Source: Myxocyprinus asiaticus (Eukaryota; Chordata; Actinopteri; Cypriniformes; Catostomidae). From it: DNA of 64,000 nucleotides. Location: NCBI RefSeq assembly GCF_019703515.2, contig NC_059362.1, forward strand, positions 24,736,826-24,800,825, given 5' to 3'. This document shows, piece by piece, positions 21,977-31,683 of this stretch. Under the pieces are notes generated by a model. The model was given only the letters and a program-made list of their open reading frames with translations. It did no database searches and had not been told where the DNA came from. Position 1 is the first letter of the stretch; each line of letters opens with the position of its first letter. A program made the position numbers and the translations under genes.

Positions 21977-22250
21977 TATTATTATTATTATTATTATTAT
22001 ACAATTATTATTTGAAAAAAATATTATTTTATTCTTTTTTTTTCTTACCAGATGAAGCTGAATTTGTAGACTACATTAACTGTGGATTATGTTGTTAACT
22101 GTGGTTTCTCCTGGTATTTCAGATATTAATATCTGAATGAAACAGAATTTTCGTTTGTCTGTGCATGTATAACAGCATTATTCTGAAGGCAGGTGCTGTC
22201 AAGCAAAATCATTTTGCAGTGAATAATAAATACAAATTCAAACATTAAAG
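21719..22250. mobile_element. hAT-like end fragment with AAT/ATT tract
   Basis: Starts TAGGGGTGTGCAGCGAAGCC followed by tandem gtatctgtat motifs. It contains (AAT)n followed directly by (ATT)n at 21943-22000, a perfect AT-rich palindrome able to form a hairpin. The right end is lost at the LINE junction near 22250. Confidence 0.4.
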
Positions 22251-22261
22251 ATCTCTTTCCA

Positions 22262-22990
22262 ACAAGAGAGCATTATCTCTGCTGCATTATCTGCCTTACA
22301 GAAACTTGGATGTCTGCAGAGATTCCAGACTCAGCCATTGAACCCATCTCTGTGCACCGAGTGGACAGAGCAAAAGACTTCTCAGGTAAAAGCAGAGGAA
22401 GTGGTGTATGTTTTATGATCAACAAATACTGGTGTGATCAGAGGAACGTACATTCTATCAAGTCTTTCTGCTCTCCTGATCTGGAATTTCTCTTGCTTCT
22501 ATGTCGACCATTCTGGCTACCGAGGGAATTCACAGCGGTCATTATCACAGCTGTGTACATTCCACCACAAGCCGCCGACACAGACTGGGCACTCAAGGAA
22601 CTGTATGGGTGTATAAATGAGCAGAAAACCGCACACCCTGAGGCCGCGTTCATCGTGACCAGGGACTTTAACAAAGCCAACCTCAAGTCAATAGCACCGA
22701 AATACTACCAAAACATCAGTTTCAACACACGAGGGGACCGGGATTTGGACCATTGCTACTCTCCCTTCCGGGATGGCTACAAATCCCTCCCCCGCCCACC
22801 ATTTGGCAAATCGGATCACTCTTCTGTTCTGCTTCTGCCCGCTTACAGGCAGAAACTGAAACAGGAAGCAACCGCCCTCAGAACGATTCAGTGCTTGTCA
22901 GACCAATCAGATTCTATGCTACAAGACTGTTTTGATCACGCAGACTGGGAGATGTTCCGGTCTGCCTCTGATGATGACATCGAGGCATAA
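22262..22990 (+). pseudogene. LINE apurinic-like endonuclease domain
   Basis: Begins in a CLTETWMSAEIPDS-like stretch, then GVCFMINKYWCD, TAVIITAVYIPPQA, VTRDFNKANLK (the family usually has GDFN; Gly is Arg here) and GKSDHSSVLLLPAY with the catalytic Asp-His. The frame ends at a TAA at 22988. In the following 120 bases the sense frame is shifted by one and then returns near 23110, so two indels separate it from the RT frame. Confidence 0.75.
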
Positions 22991-23077
22991 CATGTTTCAT
23001 CAGGAAGTGCGAAGATGACATAGCACCAACTAAAACTATACGGATCTATCCGAACCAAAAACCATGGATTAATAGCA

Positions 23078-24238
23078 ATGTTCGTGCGGCACTTAATGCG
23101 TGGACCTCCTTTTAATTCCAGGAAAGCAGAGGAGCATAAACAAGCCAGTTATGCCCTCTGCAAAACTATCAGAGCAGCCAAACGCCAGTACAGGGACAAG
23201 ATTGAAGGACAGTTCAACACCACCAACTCTAGAAGCATGTGGCAGGTAATTAATATCATCATGGACTTCAAAGGGAATAAAAACTCTGCCGTGAACATCG
23301 CTGCCTCTCTCCCAGATAAGCTTAATATGCTGGAGAGAGCTCTCGCGGCCGAAACTACAAAGGTTAGTTCACTCTCCGTCTCTGTAGCGGATGTAACCCG
23401 ATCCTTCCAACGGGTGAATATCTATAAAGCCACGGGTCCAGATGGCATTCCAGGCCACGTCATCAGAGCATGCGCGAACCAACTGGCTGGTGTTTTAACG
23501 GACATTTTCAACCTTTCCCTCTGCTTGTCTGTGGTTCCCACATGCTTTAAAACGTCCGCCATTGTGCCTGTACCAAAGCAATCCAAAATCACTTGCTTAA
23601 ATGACTGGCGTCCTGTTGCTCTGACCCCCATCATCAGCAAATGCTTTGAAAGACTAATCAGAGATTACATCTGCTCTGTGCTGCCCGCATCACTGGACTC
23701 AGCATTCAACACCATAGTGCCCTCCAAGATTGATGTGAATACCATCATTAAGTTTGCTGATGATATGGCAGTGGTAGGTCTGATCACTGACAATGATGAA
23801 ACAGCCTACAGAGAGGAGGTGCACACTCTGACATGCTGGTGTCAGGAGCACAACCTCTCCCTCAATGTCAGTAAGACCAAGGAGCTTGTGGTTGACTTCA
23901 GTAGAAAAGACAGAGAACACAGCCCCATCACCATCAATGGAGCTCCGTTGGAGAGAGTCACCAGCTTCAAGTTCCTTGGTGTCCACATCACAGAGGAACT
24001 CACATGGTCCGTCCACACTGAGGCTGTTGTGAAGAAGGCTCACCAGCACCTCTTCTTCCTGAGATGGCTGAGGAAGTTTGGAATGAACCACCACATCCTT
24101 ACATGGTTCTACACCAGCACTGTAGAGAGCATCCTGACTGGCTGCGTCACTGCCTGGTACGGCAACAACACTGCCCTCAACCGTAAATCCCTGCAAAGGG
24201 TGGTGCGAACTGCCAGACACATCATCGGAAGTGTGTGA
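23078..24238 (+). pseudogene. LINE reverse transcriptase with two in-frame core deletions
   Basis: A 386-codon open frame. KATGPDGIPGHVIRACA and NDWRPVALTPIISKCFERLI mark the RT fingers. LPASLDS is then followed at once by AFNTIVPSKI, and that by VNTIIKFADDMAVVGLI. The conserved segments that normally lie between these motifs in this LINE group (including the first catalytic Asp region and the GAPQG-type motif) are absent, although the FADD box remains. The thumb and C-terminus (SLNVSKTKELVVDF, FLGVHITEELTW, AWYGNNTALNRKSLQRVV) follow. Translation stays open through both gaps. The protein cannot be an active polymerase. Confidence 0.8.
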
Positions 24239-24846
24239 AAAAAGCTTGGAGGATCATCAAAGACTCCAGCCACCCGAGCCATGGGCTGCTCTCTCTGCTA
24301 CCATCCGGCAGGCAGTATTGCAGCATCAGGACACGCACCAGCTGACTTCATGACAGCTTCTTCCCCCAAGGAATCAGACTTTTGAACTCTTGATCTCTCA
24401 CGATCAATGTACATCAGCACTGCACTTTATTAATCTTACACTGGACTATCATAAATTATATTCTCTCTTAACAACACACTGGCAACTGACTATCAACTGA
24501 CAGCCTGAATGTCAATAAAGCACAATACAATCTACTGTTTATTTTATATATACTATTTGTATTGTATACTGTGTATCATATATTTTGTGTATGTGTATTC
24601 TATATTGTGTGTATTGTATACTGTACATTGTATATTATTATTTGTATATTGTGTTGTGTGTAATTATGTGTATATTAGATATGTAAATTGTGTTGTGTAA
24701 ATCTGATGTTTATTGTAAATTGTTATATGTCTCATCACTGTCATGACTGCTATGTTGCTTGGAACTGCACCCAAGACTTTCACCCACTTTTGCACTTGTG
24801 TATATGGTTGAGTGACAATACAGGGATTTGATTTGATTTGACTTAG

Positions 24847-25338
24847 CACTTTATTAGGAACACCTGTACATCTACTTATTATGCATATCATGCATATATT
24901 GGTCAGGAGCTGCAGTTAATTTTCACATCAACCATCAGAATGGGGGAAAAATGTGATCTCAGTTATTTTGACCGTGGCGTGATTGTTGGTGCCAGACGGG
25001 CTGGTTTGAGTATTTCTGTAACTACTGATCTTCTTGGATTTTCACACACAACATCCTCTAGAGTTTATTCAGAATGATGCCAAAAACAAAAAACATCCAG
25101 GGAGCGGCAATTCTATGGATAAAAATGACTTGTTGATGAATGAGGTCAACGGAGAATGGGTAGACTGGTTCGAGCTGACAGAAAGGCTACGGTAACTCAG
25201 ATAACCACTCTGTACAAATGTAGTGAGCAGAATAGCATCTTAGAATGCACAACATGTCAAATCTTGAGGTGGATGGGCTACAACAGCAGAAGACCACATC
25301 TGGTACTTTATTAAGACCATAGTGTTCCTAATAAAGTG
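24847..25338 (+). mobile_element. Tc1-like element, internally deleted
   Basis: A perfect 17-bp inverted repeat: CACTTTATTAGGAACAC at 24847-24863 and its complement at 25322-25338. About 490 bp against roughly 1.2-1.5 kb for complete relatives. It keeps only the N-terminal DNA-binding half of a transposase. Its left end touches the LINE tail. Confidence 0.75.
24940..25300 (+). pseudogene. Tc1-like transposase, N-terminal half
   Basis: Reads CDLSYFDRGVIVGARRAGLS, ISVTTDLLGFSHTT (helix-turn-helix-like), then after in-frame stops GQRRMGRLVRADRKATVTQI and MGYNSRRPH. It ends where the catalytic core should begin, joined directly to the right terminal repeat. Confidence 0.7.
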
Positions 25339-25949
25339 CTCAGTGAGTGTACACTACAGTTTATACTATTCAATGGGGATGGTGCATCGCAAGGACAGAG
25401 AGGGAAATGCAAGTGTTTGTGAAAGTTGCAACCAAATGTTACGAATATTTTTAACTTTTGCTGCAATGCATTCTGACGCAAGCATCCGTTGACCAATGAG
25501 AATCTCAGAGAGACGGGTCTATTTGTGCTTTCAGAAATCCAATTTTCCATATTCACGCTTGATTTAAAACTGACATGGCTCTTTCCACACCCTCCAAACA
25601 GAGCCTATGCATTCCTTTCCATCAAGTGCTCTGTCAGAGCTTTCCGTGTGTAGAAGCCCTTAACCTTTTCATAAGTAGGGTCTTAATTCCCCTGCAGTAC
25701 CCCCTGGAGTGAGTTAATTTTGTACATGACACTGCACAGCCGGTAGAGGGGGGCAGAGTGTAGACGAGTATTTTTTTTTTTCATTTTATTTGTATTTTTT
25801 ATTTCTTGTCATAACACATGTGAACATATGGGTTATGTCTGCTGTACTGTGTTTATTTTATTTATTTTGTTTTTATAGCTGTAAAAAACAAATGAACAAA
25901 TAATATCGGCTTTCCAGTTTGCCTATATGCGCTGTTTGACTTCTCAGAC

Positions 25950-25950
<1 letters not shown>
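25339..25950. other. Gene-free stretch
   Basis: No gene or named repeat is seen; a short poly-T lies at 25771-25781. Confidence 0.45.
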
Positions 25951-25997
<47 letters not shown>

Positions 25998-26004
25998 TGT
26001 GTGT
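25951..26004. repeat. (GT)n microsatellite
   Basis: About 22 GT units with one GA interruption near 25995. Confidence 0.95.
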
Positions 26005-26007
26005 CAA

Positions 26008-26530
26008 GCGCTAATGTAAACAGACTTGGCTGCGTGCATTGGATAATCATGCTCGATCAGCATGTTTTCACTGTGAGTTTTAAACTGTTGTCGTGGTGCT
26101 TTTGTGATAGTTTGGCTGTCTGTTTCAGAAAACAAACTTGTGTGAATGAAAACCACATCTGCAACTAATAAGCAGACGTGGCTACGTGCATGGGAAGATC
26201 GCATTTAGATATGATGGCTCTGCATATACAAGCTTTGAACTGTTATCGTGGTACTTTGGTGACAGTTAGGCTGTTACATAAAATAAACATATGTGCTTGA
26301 AAAGACTCTTTGAGTAGCTTGTTTGTTTGATGAATGACAACCGCTACTAATGTAATCAAATGGCAGCACACATCGGAGGAAGATCGCATTTGATGTATTG
26401 ACTGTGCGTATACGAGCTGTAAACTTTTTACCGTGGTACTTTGGTGATGAGTTGGATGTTTGTATATAAAATAAACGTATTCTGTGGTTTAAAAGACTGT
26501 ATGAGTAACTGTTTTTAGCAAATATAAACT
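26008..26530. repeat. Degenerate tandem repeat, three units of about 155-185 bp
   Basis: The anchor gtggt(a/g)cttt(t/g)gtgatagt occurs at 26093, 26248 and 26433. Around each anchor the order is the same: ctaat.. start, ggaagatcgcattt (units 2 and 3), ..gagctgtaaact.., anchor, ..cataaaataaac.., ..aaaagact..gagta. The units have diverged considerably. No protein is encoded consistently across units. Confidence 0.65.
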
Positions 26531-26649
26531 ACAAACGCTTGACCAGCATAGCCTGTGTCGACGCGAAAGCCGATTTGAATCTGGCAGCTTGTAACGTAAC
26601 TGGCTGTGCAAAAACACATATGTGTGACACCCAGTTATTAACCATCACA

Positions 26650-27900
26650 TACACTATATTGCCAAAAGTATTCGCTCACCCATCCAAATAATTGAATTCA
26701 GGTGTTCCAATCACTTCCATGGCCACAGGTGTATAAAATGAAGCACCTAGGCATGCAGACTGCTTCTACAAACATTTGTGAAAGAATGGGCCGCTCTCAG
26801 GAGCTCAGTGAATTCCAGCGTGGTACTGTGATAGGATACCACCTGTGCAACAAGTCCAGTTGTGAAATTTCCTCGCTACTAAATATTCCACAGTCAACTG
26901 TCAGTGGTATTATAACAAAGTGGAAGCGATAGGGAATGACAGCAACTCAGCCACGAAGTAGTAGGCCACGTAAAATGACAAAGCGGGGTCAGCGGATGCT
27001 GAGGCGCATAGTGCGCAGAGGTCGCCAACTTTCTGCAGAGTCAATCGCTACAGACCTCCAAAGTTCATGTGGCCTTCAGATTAGCTCAAGAACAGTGCGT
27101 AGAGAGCTTCATGGAATGGGTTTCCATGGCCGAGCAGCTGCATCCAAGCCATACATCACCAAGTGCAATGCAAAGCGTCTTATGTAGTGGTGTAAAGCAC
27201 GCCACCACTGGACTCTAGAGCAGTGGAGACGCGTTCTCTGGAGTGACGAATCACGCTTCTCCATCTGGCAATCTGATGGACGAGTCTGGGTTTGGCGGTT
27301 GCCAGGAGAACGGTACTTGTCTGACTGCATTGTGCCAACTGTGAAGTTTGGTGGAGGGGGATTATGGTGTGGGGTTGTTTTTCAGGAGCTGGGCTTGGCC
27401 CCTTAGTTCCAGTGAAAGGAACTCTGAATGCTTCAGCATACCAAGAGATTTTGGACAATTCCATGCTCCCAACTTTGTGGGAACAGTTTGGGGATGGCCC
27501 CTTCCTGTTCCAACATGACTGCGCACCAGTGCACAAAGCAAGGTCCATAAAGACATGGATGAGCGAGTTTGGTGTGGAAGAACTTGACTGGCCTGCACAG
27601 AGTCCTGACCTCAACCCGACAGAGCACCTTTGGGATGAATTAGAGCGAAGACTGCGAGCCAGGCCTTCTCGTCCAACATCAGTGTCTGACCTCACAAATA
27701 CGCTTCTGGAAGAATGGTCAAAAATTCCCATAAACACACTCCTAAACCTTGTGGAAAGCCATCCCAGAAGAGTTGAAGCTGTTATAGCTGCAAAGGGTGG
27801 GCTGACGTCATATTAAACCCTATGGATTAAGAATGGGATGTCACTTAAGTTCATATGCGTCTAAAGGCAGATGAGCGAATACTTTTGGCAATATAGTGTA
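26650..27900 (+). mobile_element. Tc1-like transposon, almost complete
   Basis: The first about 29 bases (TACACTATATTGCCAAAAGT..) and the last about 29 bases (27872-27900) are perfect inverted repeats beginning with TA. Length 1251 bp, normal for the group. The transposase gene spans most of the interior and has few defects. Confidence 0.9.
26738..27816 (+). pseudogene. Tc1-like transposase (DD34E), few lesions
   Basis: Starts MKHLGMQT at 26738, in frame with MGRSQELSEFQRGTVIGYHL. A paired helix-turn-helix-like region follows (EISSLLNIPQSTVSGIITKW). An in-frame TAG at 26930 and another at 27185 interrupt it. The catalytic core begins WSDESRFSIWQSDGRVWVWR. Near 27355-27363, in a run of G, one base appears lost and the frame moves. 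The open frame 27364-27816 then gives [13 protein letters not shown] (second Asp) and [18 protein letters not shown] (Glu), and ends [12 protein letters not shown]. The three catalytic residues are intact; the visible lesions are two stops and one frameshift. Confidence 0.88.
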
Positions 27901-27975
27901 TGTGTGACGGTACGTATGAAAGGGTTAAAGTGAGGCACTATCCACTGCCATTGTATTAAAAAGATGGACAACAAT

Positions 27976-28090
27976 ATTCATTAAAACATCTCCTTTTGTG
28001 TCCCATAAGAAAGAAAGTCATACAAGTTTGGAGCAATATGAAGTTGAGTAAATTATGACAGAATATACATTTTTGGGTGAACTATTCCAT
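27976..28090 (+). mobile_element. MITE end fragment
   Basis: acatctccttttgtgtccca to tttttgggtgaactattcc; same family as 8450-8571. Confidence 0.6.
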
Positions 28091-28138
28091 AAGTTTTAAG
28101 ATACCTCACTTTTAACTGTATTGATAAGACTGACTTGG

Positions 28139-28252
28139 ACATTCATTTCACTTTGTGTTCCATATAAGAATGAAAGTCAAACGGGTTTGGAATAACATGA
28201 GGGTGAGTAGATAACAATAGAATTTTAATTTTGGGGGGAACTATTCCTTTAA
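28139..28252 (+). mobile_element. MITE end fragment, second copy nearby
   Basis: ttcatttcactttgtgttcc to ggggggaactattcctttaa, same orientation as the copy 160 bases upstream. Confidence 0.6.
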
Positions 28253-29102
28253 TAGTAATGGTGGAAATTCCGGTCCATAATTGTAGGAAATGTTTAGTTG
28301 AGGTTTTGCTTCCAAAAGAGGGTAAACCAGTTATCATATCTGGGTGATCTCTGCCACCAGTATAGCAGCCCAAATTTTCTTTAGAACTTAAACACGTATG
28401 CAGTGTATTTGTCTCATAAAAAGACACATACTGTTCAACTGTTTTAGAGATGTCATTATCTTTGATGTATTATAATAGCATATTCTTAACTGATATGCTA
28501 TTCTTTTTTCCAGACCCTGGTAAGTGATGACAAAGTGCTTTAAATGAGCAACAAGAAGTCATGCTCTTTTACAAAAACAGTTTAGGCCGATATTGTTCCT
28601 TTGCAACAGCAGATGAAAGAGAACTTGTCTGAGTGCCATTGTAAATGGGGTGGTCAATCAGAAATGACAGGTCTGCAACACATTGATATAGTGACAAGAC
28701 ACTCTTTCTCTTTCTCTCAGCATTTTTATCCCGTCTTTCTCTCCACTTGTGCTAAGTGCAGTAGATGCCTCTTGCTCTGCAGCACCAGAAGTGTGTGTTT
28801 ATCGGGGAGGAAGCCGTCAGAGCTATGAAGGATGTGAAAGTGACTTTATATTTCCTGACATTTAGTCACCCAGAAGATCGCCATTTAGCTCACTGCAGAG
28901 GTCTGATGCACACAGCAAGTGCTATGTCCCTCTAAAACAACATTTGGCACCCCATTCACATAGATGCCTCAGATAAACTTTGGGGGCCATATATAAGTCA
29001 TGAAAAGTGAGCTAAACTTGTGATCCAAAGCCAAAAAACAATCTCTTGGCCATGATTTCCACACCTGTTTGTTGGTAGTTTTTATTACATATAATATTAA
29101 TA
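28253..29102. other. Gene-free stretch
   Basis: No recognisable gene. The frame at 28143-28427 (-) lies largely over MITE sequence and resembles nothing known to me. Confidence 0.45.
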
Positions 29103-29200
29103 ATAGGGATGGGCATTTTGTTCATTTTGTGTACTCGAGTGCTCGAAGTAATTACTCGAGTACTCGTTGAGTACTCAGGCGAGGGGCGCATAGACGTATA
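29103..29200. mobile_element. hAT-like terminus (tactcgag-rich)
   Basis: TAGGGATGGGCATTTTGTTC followed by repeated actcgag/ctcga motifs, a terminus style seen in fish non-autonomous elements. The right end was not found. Confidence 0.35.
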
Positions 29201-30295
29201 TATATAGTATGTACATATGTGTTATACGTCTTTGGCTGCTGCATTGCGTGTCATTGTTCCAGTGTTTTTTCATTAATATAGGCTGTTATAATGTAGTCTG
29301 TTACAGTAAGTACAAAAGAGGGCATAATCAAAACATAATGCAGGATATTTTGTCATTATGTAAAGACTCGCTGGCCAATTAATTGAAACAATGGTCAGAA
29401 CGCATGTCTCTGTTCTTCCTTCGGGTAATAAGTGTAAAAAGCTTAGTACGTTTGCACCACTGTTTCTGAACCGTGTATCTGCAAACCGCGGTTGGTGTGA
29501 CTGGAGACGCCATAACCATCACGTATTTAAAATGCTGTGTTAAGTTGAATATAGTTTTGAAGACCCTGTGTTCTTTTACATTCAGCTGTGCTTCATCTAA
29601 ATGTTTGAATGAAAGATTTTGCCTTCTGCATGTGTGTGCACTTCTCCAGAGTTTAGAGCGCTGACTTTGCGCCGAAAAGAAAGTCATGCTGTGCTCTGTT
29701 GGAGTTTGTTGCTGTGATGATTCATGCTTCCTCCCATTTAACTCAGAATTTTAAATTTCATGCAATGGAATGCCACTTTATGTTGGACTTACAACTCGTG
29801 TGGAAATCTTCAGCTCTGATTTCGCTGAAATGCAGGTGTGTGACATCACGCAAACAACTTGGCACCGGGGGAGATTTACAGTCAATGATAAAACTTCACT
29901 TTTATTAAATAATATACAGTACATTAATGAGTCAACGTTTCTACATTATATGACAATGAAACTTGTTTAGCAAACGTTTGCAGAGACAGATGTTCAAAAC
30001 ACGGTGGATTAAACTTTCTTTTGATTATCGTAAACATGTAGAACAAACGCTAGCATTGCAGCATCGTTTATCAGTTTGGTTGCTACGAGATGTCTCTGTT
30101 GTCAATCAAGGTACTGCTGAAAATCACATCATAATCAATCTCAAAATTAAAAAAAGGCCCCTCTTTGACACGTTTGTGTATAGTTGTCAGGAAGTTGTCA
30201 CTGAATTTCGAATTCAGCTCCAAAGCGTGTCCACAAAGGGACTCATTCACGCTGCCTCTCGCGTGACGTAAGCGTGCTATCATGCAGACCTGAGA
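29201..30295. other. Gene-free stretch
   Basis: Two overlapping 60-100 codon frames on each strand have no recognisable motif. It could be the interior of the element starting at 29103. Confidence 0.4.
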
Positions 30296-30417
30296 TATTC
30301 TTCTAAAAATCTTCATTTGTGTTCAGCAGAAGAAAGAAAGTCATACTTATCTGGGATGGCATAAGGGTGAGTAAATGATTTGATCATTTCCATTTTTGGG
30401 GGGGAACTAACCCTTTA
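30296..30417 (+). mobile_element. MITE end fragment
   Basis: cttcatttgtgttcagcaga .. tttttgggggggaactaacc; same family as 8450-8571. Confidence 0.55.
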
Positions 30418-31057
30418 CATCAGTTAATATGAATAAAAAATGAACAATTGTATTTTTATTAACTTTAATAAAAAAAAGATTAACAAATGCTGTAAAAATA
30501 TATTGTTCATTGTTAGTTCATGATACCTAATGTATTAACTAATGTTAAGAAATATAACCTTATTGTAAAGTGTCACCATATTATTAATATTATTTTTAAT
30601 ATTAAAATATTACATACTTTTGGGAAACTGATGTGTGACATGCTGTACTCCATCTAAAACTAAAACAAAACATCATTTTGGTAATTCTTTTATAATTATT
30701 ATGCATGAAGTTTTATGACAACTTTCACTTAAACATTCATAGATTGTTTAACCTTAAATGTTGCTGTTGAATAAAAATAAAAAATATAAAAACTGTGGAC
30801 TCATGTGTCATTTGATTAGACAAATAATTAAACTAGCCAGTAACATTATTGTTACATATTTGTAATGGGTATGTTATAGTTTGAAAACATGCCCTATTTT
30901 TTTCAGACTTCATCCCCTTATGTTTTATTTGGGGGGTAGGTCTTATCCAGAGACATTTAAAGGACGAAATGTGTCACTTGCATATTTATGAATGGGAGAA
31001 ATCGTAACGCTGTAAGAGAAATAGGACGGCTGTCAGAAAGAAAATCTCCCCTTAACA
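30418..31057. other. Gene-free AT-rich stretch
   Basis: Nothing recognisable. The taatgtattaactaatgtta-type motifs at 30425-30550 resemble degenerate repeat sequence. Confidence 0.4.
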
Positions 31058-31683
31058 TTAAAGGAATATTCTGGGTTCAGTACAAGTTAAGCTCAATCAC
31101 GGGCATTTGTGGCATAATGTTGATTACCACAAAAAAATAAAAAAATAACTTGGACCTGTCCCTCCTTTTTTTTAACTAAAACAAAAATTGAGGTTACAGT
31201 GAGGCACTTACAATGGATGTGAATGGGGCCAATTTTTTTGGAGGGTTTAAAGGCAGAAATGTGAAGCTTATAATTTTATAAAAACACATTCATTAATTAT
31301 TTTGTTAAAACTTGAGTATTATTTGAACTGTACATTTTTTTAAATCGTCGTCTTGTTGTCAAGGCAATGAAGTTGTAAAATTTAACATAACTTTACACAG
31401 AAGAGGTTAGTAGGCAATTTTATCTCACTAAAATCATGTCAACATGCATTTTGTTTATGTCTACTTTTGAAACAGTGAGTATTTAATTGTTTATGGATTG
31501 GCCCTGTTTAATTCCATTGTAAGTGCCTCACTGTAACCCACTTTTTTTTTTTTTAATTTTTTTTTTTAAGAAGAGGAGGGACATGTCAAAATGATTTTTT
31601 GTGGTAATCAACATTATGCCACAAATGCTGTTGATTATGCTTAACTTGTATTAAATGCAGACTATTCCATTAAACAGCCAATC
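31058..31683. mobile_element. Foldback element, about 626 bp
   Basis: ttaaaggaatattctgggtt at 31058 pairs with the complement of ..agactattccattaa ending 31683. Continuing inward, gcatttgtggcataatgttg at 31102-31121 and cagtgaggcacttacaatgg at 31198-31217 have inverted partners at about 31606-31630 and 31509-31530. The arms run almost to the centre (about 31370) with no coding interior. TTAA is present at both ends. Confidence 0.75.

Larger units (their letters stand above)
22255..24842 (+). mobile_element. CR1/L2-like LINE, 5'-truncated and internally deleted
   Basis: Encodes an apurinic endonuclease followed by reverse transcriptase, with a 3' UTR ending in tandem gatttgatttgatttg (24828-24842), the short-repeat tail style of CR1/L2-group LINEs. 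The 5' truncation at about 22255 falls inside the endonuclease N-terminus. The tail directly abuts the next Tc1-like element. Confidence 0.8.

Noticed and set aside
23699..24220. 173-codon minus-strand frame
   Set aside because: Antisense shadow of the LINE reverse transcriptase C-terminal half.
25862..26050. Frame with Thr-His (and antisense Val-Cys) repeats
   Set aside because: Translation of the (GT)n microsatellite.
29379..30271. Several 60-100 codon frames on both strands
   Set aside because: They overlap each other, have no recognisable motif, and lie downstream of a hAT-like terminus; more likely element interior.
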